From positions 1-61,065 of IMG/VR virus record IMGVR_UViG_3300031758_000076: 61,065 bases of DNA. One strand, given 5' to 3'. This DNA comes from a virus. A program made the translations under genes and the position numbers. Positions 1 to 8,614 of the stretch are shown piece after piece (the stretch's first letter is position 1; every line of letters starts with the position of its first letter). The notes under the pieces were generated by a model. The model searched no databases. It saw nothing but the letters and a program-made list of their open reading frames with translations, and was not told the origin of the DNA.

Positions 1-1069
1 TAGAACTGTTATCGGGAATTAATAGTGCATCGTTGTATTCGGTGGCAATAGACACTAACATATTACCAAATTGTTTTGTCTCCACCTTACCTTTATATTC
101 TGCAACTTGCATAGATTTTTCTACATCGATGACATGGAAGGTAGAATAATCTTCACCATCGCCTCGGGCAACGTCAGCACAAACAACATAAGATTTACCT
201 GCTACAGGGTATTCCCATACCCACAAATTTCCATCAAATCCTTGCTTAGAAATAGGTTCTTGTACATACGTCTTTTTATAAAATTCAATAATATCTGGTG
301 GGACCACGGTATTACCAGAAAAGATAAATGAGGCATCGTGTTCCTGTGATGCTTGCATTTCACCCATGAGTTCTGTCTGACGGTCACGCCAAGCTTGATC
401 ACGTTCTGGGTGTACTCGCCAGTCTAAGAGAATGGGATTGAATCCGTTTTCCTTATTCTCCGCTTGTTGCCACATTTTGTGGAAGAAATTACCAATACCA
501 TTTGGCGTAGAAAGAAGAATTGCTTGACCGCCTGTAGATAACGTACTTGATGCGGCTGTCCAAATAATGTCTGCATCATCAATGAATGCTGCTTCGTCAA
601 GAATTAACAATGACAATGCTTCAGAACGTCCTGCATCCTTACTACTTGCCACGGCTTTAATCTGTGACCCGTTTGAAAATTGTAACGAGAGTTTATTATC
701 TGTTATACATTGTCCACGCAACCATACGGGAAGATTTTGATGCATGAATCTTACTTTTGTGACCAAGTTCTTTGCTGTTTCTTGTTTAGTTGCAATAACA
801 AGAATATTCTTATCTCGGTGAAACAACAATAACCACAGAGAATATCCTGCCACTAACGTAGAAATACCAATCTGACGCCCCTTCAGTACAATATTATAAT
901 CATGTTGTTGAAAATCTTTTAAAGAATTTTTTTGATAATGATATAAATCAAACAACACCCGACCTCGTACCGGGTGTTGTATGAACGAATATTTTGATAG
1001 AAAATATTCTGGACTTATTGCACATTTTTTATATTCCTGCTTAATTAACTCCTTTAACTCCTGTCCCAT
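1..1069 (-). CDS. terL: Terminase large subunit, T4 gp17-like (3' end outside window)
   Basis: ATP-driven DNA packaging motor and headful nuclease acting at the portal of the prohead. My own translation from the ATG at 1069 gives 356 residues before the window ends. It shows a Walker A-type loop (LKGRQIGIS, about residues 62-70), Walker B (LLILDEAAF), the coupling motif (ILLSTPNG) and the start of the RNase H-like nuclease domain (CADVARGDGED). AAGGAGATAAG lies directly upstream of the ATG and fixes the start. T4 gp17 is about 610 residues, so roughly 250 are missing. It follows the 1071-1733 gene with one base between them. Family assignment is secure; nothing else fits this motif set. Confidence 0.96.
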   Translation of the reverse strand, partial: MGQELKELIKQEYKKCAISPEYFLSKYSFIQHPVRGRVLFDLYHYQKNSLKDFQQHDYNIVLKGRQIGISTLVAGYSLWLLLFHRDKNILVIATKQETAKNLVTKVRFMHQNLPVWLRGQCITDNKLSLQFSNGSQIKAVASSKDAGRSEALSLLILDEAAFIDDADIIWTAASSTLSTGGQAILLSTPNGIGNFFHKMWQQAENKENGFNPILLDWRVHPERDQAWRDRQTELMGEMQASQEHDASFIFSGNTVVPPDIIEFYKKTYVQEPISKQGFDGNLWVWEYPVAGKSYVVCADVARGDGEDYSTFHVIDVEKSMQVAEYKGKVETKQFGNMLVSIATEYNDALLIPDNSS

Positions 1070-1070
1070 C

Positions 1071-1733
1071 TTATCTCCTTGCCAATTTATCCCCAACAAT
1101 CACACCTGCGGTGAATGCAACAATTCCAGCAGTTTTCTTACTAATCCATTGGCGGGGTGGTTTTGGCATATTAATTAAGTTATTAACTACGTTTTGTAAA
1201 CTATCACCGCGTTGAGTTGTTAATGCTATTGCACTATCCAATTTTGTAATTTTAAATTGTTGTGCTGTAATTATTTCACGCTGAGTCGTAATAGTACATT
1301 CCGCAGTTTCTAATTGGTCTTTTAAGTTGTAAATAATACCTTCTTGTATTTGAACGACCTGTGCGGTATCCATTGCACTTTCTAGACTATCTTCCAGTAC
1401 GCTAAGTTCTCCCCGTAGTCGTTCACGACTTTGGTTTCCAAGTTCTACTTTTAACGACAATTTTGTGATAGTAGCATCTTTTTGCTTCGATTCATTTGAC
1501 AATCTTACCACTTCGGTTTTTGCAGAATCGGCAAATTGTTTTGTTTTTTCGGCCTGTTCTTGTAACATCGAAAATTCTGCTCTAAATTTATTTAATTTAG
1601 AATCACTCTCACATTGTCCCATACTAAATGCAAAGATTGTTAGCACCACAGCCACCACTATTTGAGATAGTTGTGACAACTTGACAAATTCTTTCAATAG
1701 TTTACGAGTTGCTTCAATTATTTTTTCCGTCAT
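1071..1733 (-). CDS. Membrane-anchored coiled-coil protein, unknown function
   Basis: 220 residues. One hydrophobic segment near the N-terminus (about 20-37), then a long heptad-rich coiled coil (about 45-190), and a second hydrophobic stretch at the very C-terminus (about 202-216) closed by a basic tail. This topology (N-anchor plus coiled coil) recalls inner-membrane spanins, but the C-terminal hydrophobic segment and the position beside the terminase do not fit a classic spanin. The gene overlaps the end of the preceding gene by 20 bases and stops one base before terL, so it is part of the packaging/late run. No family recognised. Confidence 0.8.
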   Translation of the reverse strand: MTEKIIEATRKLLKEFVKLSQLSQIVVAVVLTIFAFSMGQCESDSKLNKFRAEFSMLQEQAEKTKQFADSAKTEVVRLSNESKQKDATITKLSLKVELGNQSRERLRGELSVLEDSLESAMDTAQVVQIQEGIIYNLKDQLETAECTITTQREIITAQQFKITKLDSAIALTTQRGDSLQNVVNNLINMPKPPRQWISKKTAGIVAFTAGVIVGDKLARR

Positions 1734-2304
1734 TCATTTGCGCCTCACATTCTAAAAGATGAGCAGTTAATTCTTGAATATCCTTTTTAAGATCTTCTTT
1801 TATCTTATCAATGTCCACATTCCATTGCTCTATCATTAGGATTCGTTCTTCATCGGCATGAACAAATGACGGAGAAGTTACCGTATCATGATAATGCTGT
1901 AATTCTTTAATATGGTCACGTAATGATGCTACATAATTTTTTTGTAATTTACTCTTTTCATATTCATCCCACTTTCCTTGCAGACGAATTTCTGTTTCTT
2001 CTTTAATGACGCAATCCATACATTTACCTTGCATCATCCAAAATTTGGTATCAAGGCGATGTCCCATAGCTTTATCACATTGAGGACAGAACCATGGCGT
2101 TTTTGCCAAATCTAGTTTGGTAACATTTTGTTTTACACCATTTTTAACCGTCCACTTTTTCCCATCCAAATCTTCCCATACATCGCCTTCATTACGAGTT
2201 TCACTTAATCCTGGACGCCACCCGACTACAATACGTTCGTCGGTCTTTTTCATTACTTCATTAATTTTTCGTCGCACATTATTAATTGCTTCATGGTCTG
2301 CCAT
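1714..2304 (-). CDS. Zinc-ribbon protein, unknown function
   Basis: 196 residues. The middle holds a four-cysteine zinc site, C73-x2-C76 and C95-x2-C98 (FCPQC ... KCMDC), preceded by a Trp-rich segment. The C-terminal half is charged and predicted helical. The spacing of the two CxxC knuckles is typical of zinc ribbons that hold a fold together or bind nucleic acid. It sits upstream of the coiled-coil membrane gene and terL, where T4 relatives keep packaging or head genes (gp16 is the small terminase in T4). Nothing in the sequence proves it is a small terminase, so I leave the role open. Confidence 0.8.
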   Translation of the reverse strand: MADHEAINNVRRKINEVMKKTDERIVVGWRPGLSETRNEGDVWEDLDGKKWTVKNGVKQNVTKLDLAKTPWFCPQCDKAMGHRLDTKFWMMQGKCMDCVIKEETEIRLQGKWDEYEKSKLQKNYVASLRDHIKELQHYHDTVTSPSFVHADEERILMIEQWNVDIDKIKEDLKKDIQELTAHLLECEAQMNDGKNN

Positions 2305-2313
2305 AATAACCTC

Positions 2314-5300
2314 TTAGTCTTGTCTGTTTTTTGGTATACCTGCTCTATTTGATAATCCACGCATTCTTTGACGAATAACAGCCATTGCTGCTCTGTGTGC
2401 AGGATGTTCTTTGTTATAATCCATTGCCGTGTCAATTTTAATTTCGTTACCCGTTTCTGGATTTGTAATACGCATTTTTAATAACGATTTAAATAATGTA
2501 TTTGCGTTTACTTTTTTCTTTGACGCACTTCCATCTTTTTTAGCAGGATATACGGAGATAGGTGCATCGAATGGTGCTGCTCTCCCGAGTACTTTTACCG
2601 GCATCGTATGTCCCAGTGATGCTAATACCGATAATCGTGTATTTCCACCCAACAAATAATAGCCACTTACATGTTTAATAACAACTGGCATGGAAATTGG
2701 TTTCTTTGCTTTAATATCTGTTAACAATCCCGTAACATCCTTCTTATTACCAATCATTTGTTTTAGAATTTGCGTTTTATTTTTCCCACTTAAAATATCA
2801 CCAACGTCACTGTTTTCTAATGCTTTTAATTCGTTTATATCTAACACTTCGGCAGGTGCCTTTTTAATCATATCAATTAATTCATATGAAGAATCTGCTA
2901 GATTTGGAAATGCTTTTAACGTTCGTTCGTTCTTGAAATACTCGTCAATTTCATGTTCCAATTCTTCTTCTGTATGTTCTTTCACATATATATAGACTTT
3001 TAAATTCTCAGAACTAGATTTACTTTCCATCAACATTGTCTCATTCTGTTGCATTGCAGCTTGCACCAATGCTTCTGCTGCTTTTCTAGCCGGATGTTCT
3101 TTTGGATACGTTAATGCTGTAGCAACTAAAATTTTTCTACCAGTGTCGGGGTTTTCAACTCGTTGTCGCAATACCGACTTGGCACGTTTTACTGCTTTTT
3201 CATCTGGTTTTTTCTTACCACGTTTTGTTGGTTCACCGTGCTGAGCAGTTAGTTTTCTGGCTTCTTCCGATTCCGTTGTTGTTTTTACAATCTTATCAAA
3301 GATTTTTTGGTCGAACTTTCCATACACTTTTGTGAAAATTTCTTGTTTTGCACGGTCAGTAATTTGTGGGTCACCCATTACGGCACGAAGTTGTGTTCCA
3401 CTGATATTTTTTCCGTCAATTGACAATTGCATTTCTGGTGCAACAATAAAATATCCTTGGTCTTTAAATCCTTTACGTTCTTCTTCCGGTACATCATCAA
3501 AATTTCTAAAGTATTTACCGCCACTTAAACGTTCCGAGTCCTTTTGACTGACTGCGGTTACATACGTAGTATCTTCAGGTACTTTTTCTAGAATTTCCAC
3601 AGGTGCATATGGATTTTTAACTTGAACAATCATCTCTTCCGGAATATCAAACATTCGGGTCATGATTTCTTGTCTGTCCCTGAACTCAAATGGTGATTTA
3701 ATAGCATCCGTCTTACCGCTAGAAGCTATATATACATTCTCTTTCCCAAATTTCTCCACCAATCCTTCATAAATACTATAATGACCGGCATGGAACGGTT
3801 GGAATCGACCCGTAAAGATTGCAATAGTTCGTTTTGGTGGAGTTTCTGCTGAGGGTTCCGTTGGTTCTGCTGCCGTAGGTTCTGTTTCCGTGGTACCCGG
3901 TGGATTGTATGTTTGTTCGTATTCTTGTTTTGCAACACGATAATATCCATCACCATCTTTCACTAAATAATCACCTGGCTTCATCACCATTGATTGACCC
4001 CACGGAGCCGTAAATGTAATGTCTTCAGTTCCCGTATATGCCGCTACTTGTCGAGGAGATTGTTCAGGTATTTTTGTTCCGTTTGGTCCATCAGCATACA
4101 ATTTATCAAATTTACCTGCCTTGACCACATATTGCTCGCCGGACGGTCCAGACATAATAATGTCGCCTACTTCTGCCACATTTTCAGTTTCTTTACCATC
4201 AGCTGTCACCGTAACAACTTTCAATCCGTCAACGGTATTTTTTGCAAACGACATCGGTTTCATACCTTCTAAGTCTGAGGCATCTCCTATGTCATTGCCT
4301 TGTGCATATTGTTTTGCTTGTTTTGTGGTTGGTTTAAATTCTAATTTAGACGCCACATCTTTTATATCAGTTAGTTCAGGTGTTTTTGGTTCTTCCGATT
4401 CTTTTGGAGCCATTCCAAACTTAAATGTTCCCGTAATTTGATTTATAGGAGCAAATTGTCCGGTAAACTTATAGGGTTTCCCGTTATAAATAAATACCAC
4501 ACCTTCCGATGGGACGATGTTATCAATTCCCATACCCTCCAGACGTTCTAATTCCCTCTGTAGCTTAGCAATCTTATCTGGTTGGTCACTATCTCTGATT
4601 GCTTTAATGGCTTCCAGCACGTCCCGTTTGAGCTGGGCACTGGCCTCTGGATTATTCGATGATAAGAAGTTGGTAACTCTCCGCAATGAGTCAGTTCCGA
4701 CTTGTAAGAAAGTAGTTTCTATCGGCTTAATCATTGCCTTTTGTTTTTGTGCTAATTCATTTTTCTCAAACTCTCTAAACCACTTCTTGGTTTCGTCGTT
4801 CTCAATATCTTTCACCCCAAATTTTTTACTACCGTCTGTCCAACGATCTACTAACCCATTAAATTCCTTCTCGGATAGTTCGATTCCCTTAGATTGCATT
4901 TGTTGAGTAAGTTCACGTTCCCACCAAGCACGACGATAATCTGCTAGGGTAGCTTTGTCATCTAATTCAAATTCTTGAGCAACTCTATCTAACCGACCAG
5001 AATAGTCTTCAGCTTTCTGTTGATACGTCTCTGTTTCGGCATCACTGAATACAATAGTTTTTGGACCGCTAATACCAAATGTTTTTTGTTGTTCTGCTCC
5101 AACCGCAGTAACTGCATCAGCAAATTCCTTTCCATCGGTTGTTGACCGACCAATTTCATTTCCGTCTTCATCATATTCGATAGTTCCATGCATGACCAAG
5201 ACACTTTTCCCATACGGAATGACATTTTGTGTATCTGGGAGGATAACTTCCAAACTCATGAACTTAGAACCACTTCCAAACATTTGCTGAATTTGTTCAG

Positions 5301-6510
5301 GGGTCATTCTTTCTACTGCTGCCTGCAAATCTTCTGCGGCACCAGTAAATGCCTTTTCAATTCCGCCACGCCCAGAAAACATTTGACGAATACCTGCCAC
5401 ATCTAATGCATTCTTTCCACGATTTTTTACATGACTTTTGTTACGTGCAAATACAATTTGCCCATCACGCACGGTAAATGCAATATTTTGCCCATCTAAC
5501 TTTTCGGTGACAGGTGCTTCTTGGTCTAATCCACCTAACAATCCACGATTAATCATTTCTTTCATGTCAGCAAAGGAAAGATCTTCGTCTTCAAACGGGT
5601 GTGCTAAATGTCCTGCAGCACCTCCTTCCACGATTAATCCTTCGGAAAGGAAGATGTTCTTATTCATCTTTGCATAATTACGCATCAATACTCCTGCAAG
5701 TGCATTTGCCTCATTTTCAATTGGCGAACCCGTTGCAGTATCTACTGATGGGGTTGTTAGTTGCCCGTTTTGCATTTGTTTGACATGTACCAATTCATGT
5801 GCAAGCGTACGTAAAATGTCTGCTAATAAACGATTTTTTACGACTACTGCAACCTTATTTAGTTTTGGATTATAATGACCCAAACTCATCATGTCTTTCG
5901 TAGGTTCAATAATTACAAATGTTGGTCTGTCAGTAATTTCCAACTGTTTCATTGCATACAGAACAAATGTAGCAATACTTTTCTTGATGGCATCTTGCTT
6001 CGACGGTGTACGACGTTTTACCGCCGATGGTTTCTTTGGTGTAGACTTTTTAGTTGATTTTTTTGGTGTAGACGCAGTAGTTTTCTTTTCGGGTTTTTTT
6101 GACGGTGTAGATTTCTTGGTCGATGGTTCCGGCGGACTTCCGTCTTTTTTATCTCGACCATGATCTTTTTTTGCTAAACGCCAACCGTTGCCAGGACCAT
6201 CTGGATGATGAACGTCATGGTTTTTCATTTTAGCTTTTCCGTGTTTTTTTACTGCTTTTGCACGATCACGATTCCGTTGGACTCTATCATCTTGCGTATC
6301 ACGTAAATATTTTCTAACTTTTTCTGGATGTCTTTTATAATATCTACGCACACGTTCCGTACTGGACTTTTCCTCTTCTATTGGGTCCAAGTCTGCAAAA
6401 CGTTTTGTAAGTACCTCCTTATCTTCCGGCGGTGGTACTTTCTTAAAGGCTCCAGTGAACCCACTTAATGCGTAATCGGGTGAATCGTACGGATTGTTTT
6501 CTTCTTTCAT
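2314..6510 (-). CDS. Giant multi-domain protein: metallopeptidase + KxDG nucleotidyltransferase-like + NMNAT-like + ParB-like modules
   Basis: 1398 residues, one continuous frame. Residues 1-175 are very basic and Lys/Ser/Thr-rich. About 175-280 is a zinc-peptidase-like domain with HELVH at 238-242 and a downstream ENEANA (E267) that could be the third ligand. About 296-480 carries TEKLDGQN (K337), like motif I (KxDG) of ligases and capping enzymes. About 890-1075 is a cytidylyltransferase-like Rossmann domain with GRFQPFHAGH (901-910) and ISGTQLR (1036-1042), as in nicotinamide-mononucleotide adenylyltransferases. About 1271-1310 resembles a ParB N-terminal domain (GGNTRLSVLASLG). A roughly 40-residue unit occurs twice (about 1112-1153 and 1341-1382, each with KEHPA). 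LSE/G (288-291), IVE/G (293-296) and LME/S (1160-1163) match the T4 gp21 prohead-protease rule [IL]xE|[GAS] and sit at domain borders. Inference: a processed polyprotein carried in the capsid. Each domain call is from motifs only. Confidence 0.85.
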   Translation of the reverse strand: MKEENNPYDSPDYALSGFTGAFKKVPPPEDKEVLTKRFADLDPIEEEKSSTERVRRYYKRHPEKVRKYLRDTQDDRVQRNRDRAKAVKKHGKAKMKNHDVHHPDGPGNGWRLAKKDHGRDKKDGSPPEPSTKKSTPSKKPEKKTTASTPKKSTKKSTPKKPSAVKRRTPSKQDAIKKSIATFVLYAMKQLEITDRPTFVIIEPTKDMMSLGHYNPKLNKVAVVVKNRLLADILRTLAHELVHVKQMQNGQLTTPSVDTATGSPIENEANALAGVLMRNYAKMNKNIFLSEGLIVEGGAAGHLAHPFEDEDLSFADMKEMINRGLLGGLDQEAPVTEKLDGQNIAFTVRDGQIVFARNKSHVKNRGKNALDVAGIRQMFSGRGGIEKAFTGAAEDLQAAVERMTPEQIQQMFGSGSKFMSLEVILPDTQNVIPYGKSVLVMHGTIEYDEDGNEIGRSTTDGKEFADAVTAVGAEQQKTFGISGPKTIVFSDAETETYQQKAEDYSGRLDRVAQEFELDDKATLADYRRAWWERELTQQMQSKGIELSEKEFNGLVDRWTDGSKKFGVKDIENDETKKWFREFEKNELAQKQKAMIKPIETTFLQVGTDSLRRVTNFLSSNNPEASAQLKRDVLEAIKAIRDSDQPDKIAKLQRELERLEGMGIDNIVPSEGVVFIYNGKPYKFTGQFAPINQITGTFKFGMAPKESEEPKTPELTDIKDVASKLEFKPTTKQAKQYAQGNDIGDASDLEGMKPMSFAKNTVDGLKVVTVTADGKETENVAEVGDIIMSGPSGEQYVVKAGKFDKLYADGPNGTKIPEQSPRQVAAYTGTEDITFTAPWGQSMVMKPGDYLVKDGDGYYRVAKQEYEQTYNPPGTTETEPTAAEPTEPSAETPPKRTIAIFTGRFQPFHAGHYSIYEGLVEKFGKENVYIASSGKTDAIKSPFEFRDRQEIMTRMFDIPEEMIVQVKNPYAPVEILEKVPEDTTYVTAVSQKDSERLSGGKYFRNFDDVPEEERKGFKDQGYFIVAPEMQLSIDGKNISGTQLRAVMGDPQITDRAKQEIFTKVYGKFDQKIFDKIVKTTTESEEARKLTAQHGEPTKRGKKKPDEKAVKRAKSVLRQRVENPDTGRKILVATALTYPKEHPARKAAEALVQAAMQQNETMLMESKSSSENLKVYIYVKEHTEEELEHEIDEYFKNERTLKAFPNLADSSYELIDMIKKAPAEVLDINELKALENSDVGDILSGKNKTQILKQMIGNKKDVTGLLTDIKAKKPISMPVVIKHVSGYYLLGGNTRLSVLASLGHTMPVKVLGRAAPFDAPISVYPAKKDGSASKKKVNANTLFKSLLKMRITNPETGNEIKIDTAMDYNKEHPAHRAAMAVIRQRMRGLSNRAGIPKNRQD

Positions 6511-6571
6511 AAAGTAGTATTTGGTAAATATTATAAACTTCTTATAAATAGAGTTTCTACTCTAAAAAACA

Positions 6572-6790
6572 TTACCATGAGCCTCTTGGCCACACTTGTC
6601 CGACCGTTGGAACAACCATTCCGCTCACTGATTGTGTAGGAAGTTGTGTAATTGCACGAGGCTCACTTCCAGAGTATCCTATTATTGTAGGATATGTTAA
6701 CATATACGTAATATGCGAATTCAGATTTATTTGCATTTCTTGTACAGAAGCTGTTACAATTCCTGTGTCTAAAAAAGAACCGGTTGACAT
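6572..6790 (-). CDS. Small protein at the end of the fibre cluster, unknown
   Basis: 72 residues, beginning one base after the stop of the 6792-7736 gene and ending 61 bases before the start of the giant multi-domain gene. Ser/Thr/Val-rich with no charged clusters, no cysteine and no membrane segment, similar in composition to the neighbouring fibre proteins. Probably a small tail-appendage or capping protein translated together with its neighbour. No family recognised. Confidence 0.65.
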   Translation of the reverse strand: MSTGSFLDTGIVTASVQEMQINLNSHITYMLTYPTIIGYSGSEPRAITQLPTQSVSGMVVPTVGQVWPRGSW

Positions 6791-6791
6791 A

Positions 6792-7736
6792 TTATTCGCT
6801 TCTCATAATTAACCGATTATTCGTCGTAAAACTTCTATCGGCTACTATAGAACTATCACTAAATTCAATATTTGATGAAACAAAATAGGTACTTGATGTG
6901 TTATACACATTAATAGTATATGTTGCGTTGGTGACAAAGTCGGACGATTTTACCAATCCCATCATACGCAACAGATTATGTGGTCCATACTGTACCATCG
7001 GTATAAACAATCCTACTGAAAGAAACTGCGCATTTCTTGATGTTGCCAAACTACTGTGTACATAATTTTGAAATGTTTCTGGAACCGGTACTTGACTTGC
7101 ACTGAGTGGCGTGTACATCAAATATGATTGTCTGTATTCTGGTGCATTTGCATTATGTGTTCCTACAATTACTCCCTCGTTTGTAACATTTCCATACACA
7201 TCCTTCGTTCGTTCTACAAATCCAAATGCTGCAGCACCCGGCAAATTATCTGCAATAAGTATACCCATATCGCCACCGGAAATAATACACACTCGGTGGT
7301 CGTACAATGCACCTGAGTTGGGTGCGCCGCCGGTTGTTATTACCATCGACGTTGCTCCCGTGTTACCAATTCCCAACGACCGATTACTGCCCCCGACACT
7401 TCCACTACCATCGTGGTCAAAACCAACGGTAACTGCTACACTATATCGGGTCGTGGATACGGCAATATTCCCATAATCCAATCGAATATATACAGGATAC
7501 CCATTATTGTGCAGTACATCATTCATACTAAATACTTGATATCCCGTCGATCTCGTACTTGCTGGCGGCGGTGTTGCTGAACTTGTGTTAATACCCCCGA
7601 CTGCATTGGTGTTTATCCACCCTGCAGCCGACAAGCTATCTCCTATAACCTTCACAAAACTAGTAAACGATTCTGATGTTGCCGTTGCAGGCGATGCCGC
7701 ATGTAATAATGAGGATGTAACAATAACTGTCATCAA
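6792..7736 (-). CDS. Tail-associated structural protein, paralogue of the 7733-8602 product
   Basis: 314 residues, Ser/Thr/Asn-rich and beta-prone with no enzymatic motif. It shares an ordered set of segments with the upstream neighbour: a 'Y-x-V-F-x-x-N-D' segment followed by an IRLDY/IRVRY strand, then a F-x-F-V/ER element followed by a G-x-x-x-GT turn. This suggests a local duplication that has since diverged strongly. Start and stop overlap the neighbour by four bases, implying translational coupling. Likely part of the tail fibre or baseplate periphery. The role is inferred from position and composition only. Confidence 0.75.
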   Translation of the reverse strand: MMTVIVTSSLLHAASPATATSESFTSFVKVIGDSLSAAGWINTNAVGGINTSSATPPPASTRSTGYQVFSMNDVLHNNGYPVYIRLDYGNIAVSTTRYSVAVTVGFDHDGSGSVGGSNRSLGIGNTGATSMVITTGGAPNSGALYDHRVCIISGGDMGILIADNLPGAAAFGFVERTKDVYGNVTNEGVIVGTHNANAPEYRQSYLMYTPLSASQVPVPETFQNYVHSSLATSRNAQFLSVGLFIPMVQYGPHNLLRMMGLVKSSDFVTNATYTINVYNTSSTYFVSSNIEFSDSSIVADRSFTTNNRLIMRSE

Positions 7737-8602
7737 GTACTCCGTAGTAAAAAGACGTTGTTTGTGTACATATTTGGAGAATTTGTTCCAAAATTTATGT
7801 AATCTCGTTGGGTTCCGTACACGGTATATGGTACAGTTTGTAATATTGCGTTTACGTCGGCAGTAAATGCAACTAATATATTTGGGGTCGGGTTCAGTGG
7901 TCGGCCTGCAAACGGGTAGATTAGACCAGCCACAAATCGTCCGTCATACAACGATGGCCTACGTGATGATTTAGAGTTTGGTATAAATCCGCTTTCTCTT
8001 GATGCCGGTGCATTTCCGTATATGGCAGTTTGCGAATATAAAATTTTTGTGGCAACTACATTTCCTTCTGTACCAAGCATATGAAATCCACTGCCTGTTG
8101 GTTGACCATTCGTACCATACAGTCGTTCAAAAACAAAAAATTGACCGGTTGCCATTTGTGGAAAATAGGCAACCGTCATAAAAGATCCATCTCCACAACC
8201 ATGTATAGTACTACCGGAAACTGGTGTTGTGGTGTATGCGGCAACATTTGATATTTCTGTCAACGTATCAATTCCTGTGAACGATCCAGAACTATTATGT
8301 GCTGTACCCATTTGACAATATAGTTGTACACCATTGATTTGGCCGCCACTAAAATATCGCACTCTAATAAATAATGGATTCGTACTTTGCCACGAATCAT
8401 TGAACGCAAATACGTCATACGTATACTGTTGATTTGCTGTACCAAATGGAGTTAGTGTATTTAAATTATCTAATGAACCCGATTGCACCGTTCTCGTAAA
8501 TCCGCATGTAGTAAATGCTTCACGCACACTTGATACCGTTTCTACTAACGATGCGGCAACCTGCATATTCGGATTTAATATTGATTTATAGTATGATGCC
8601 AT
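7733..8602 (-). CDS. Tail-associated structural protein, paralogue of the 6792-7736 product
   Basis: 289 residues, beta-rich, with few charged residues. It follows the long fibre gene by 12 bases and overlaps the next gene by four. It carries the same pattern of conserved blocks as the 314-residue product downstream (Y-D-V-F-A-F-N-D near residue 60; F-V-F-E-R-L-Y in the middle). No lectin, peptidase or lyase motif is visible. A gene pair of this type at the distal side of a fibre gene often makes the receptor-binding tip or its chaperone, but that is inference. Confidence 0.75.
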   Translation of the reverse strand: MASYYKSILNPNMQVAASLVETVSSVREAFTTCGFTRTVQSGSLDNLNTLTPFGTANQQYTYDVFAFNDSWQSTNPLFIRVRYFSGGQINGVQLYCQMGTAHNSSGSFTGIDTLTEISNVAAYTTTPVSGSTIHGCGDGSFMTVAYFPQMATGQFFVFERLYGTNGQPTGSGFHMLGTEGNVVATKILYSQTAIYGNAPASRESGFIPNSKSSRRPSLYDGRFVAGLIYPFAGRPLNPTPNILVAFTADVNAILQTVPYTVYGTQRDYINFGTNSPNMYTNNVFLLRST

Positions 8603-8614
8603 TACATGACTCCT

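Noticed and set aside
2253-2435. 60-codon minus-strand frame at the end of the giant gene
   Set aside because: Overlaps two well-supported genes in another frame and has no start signal.
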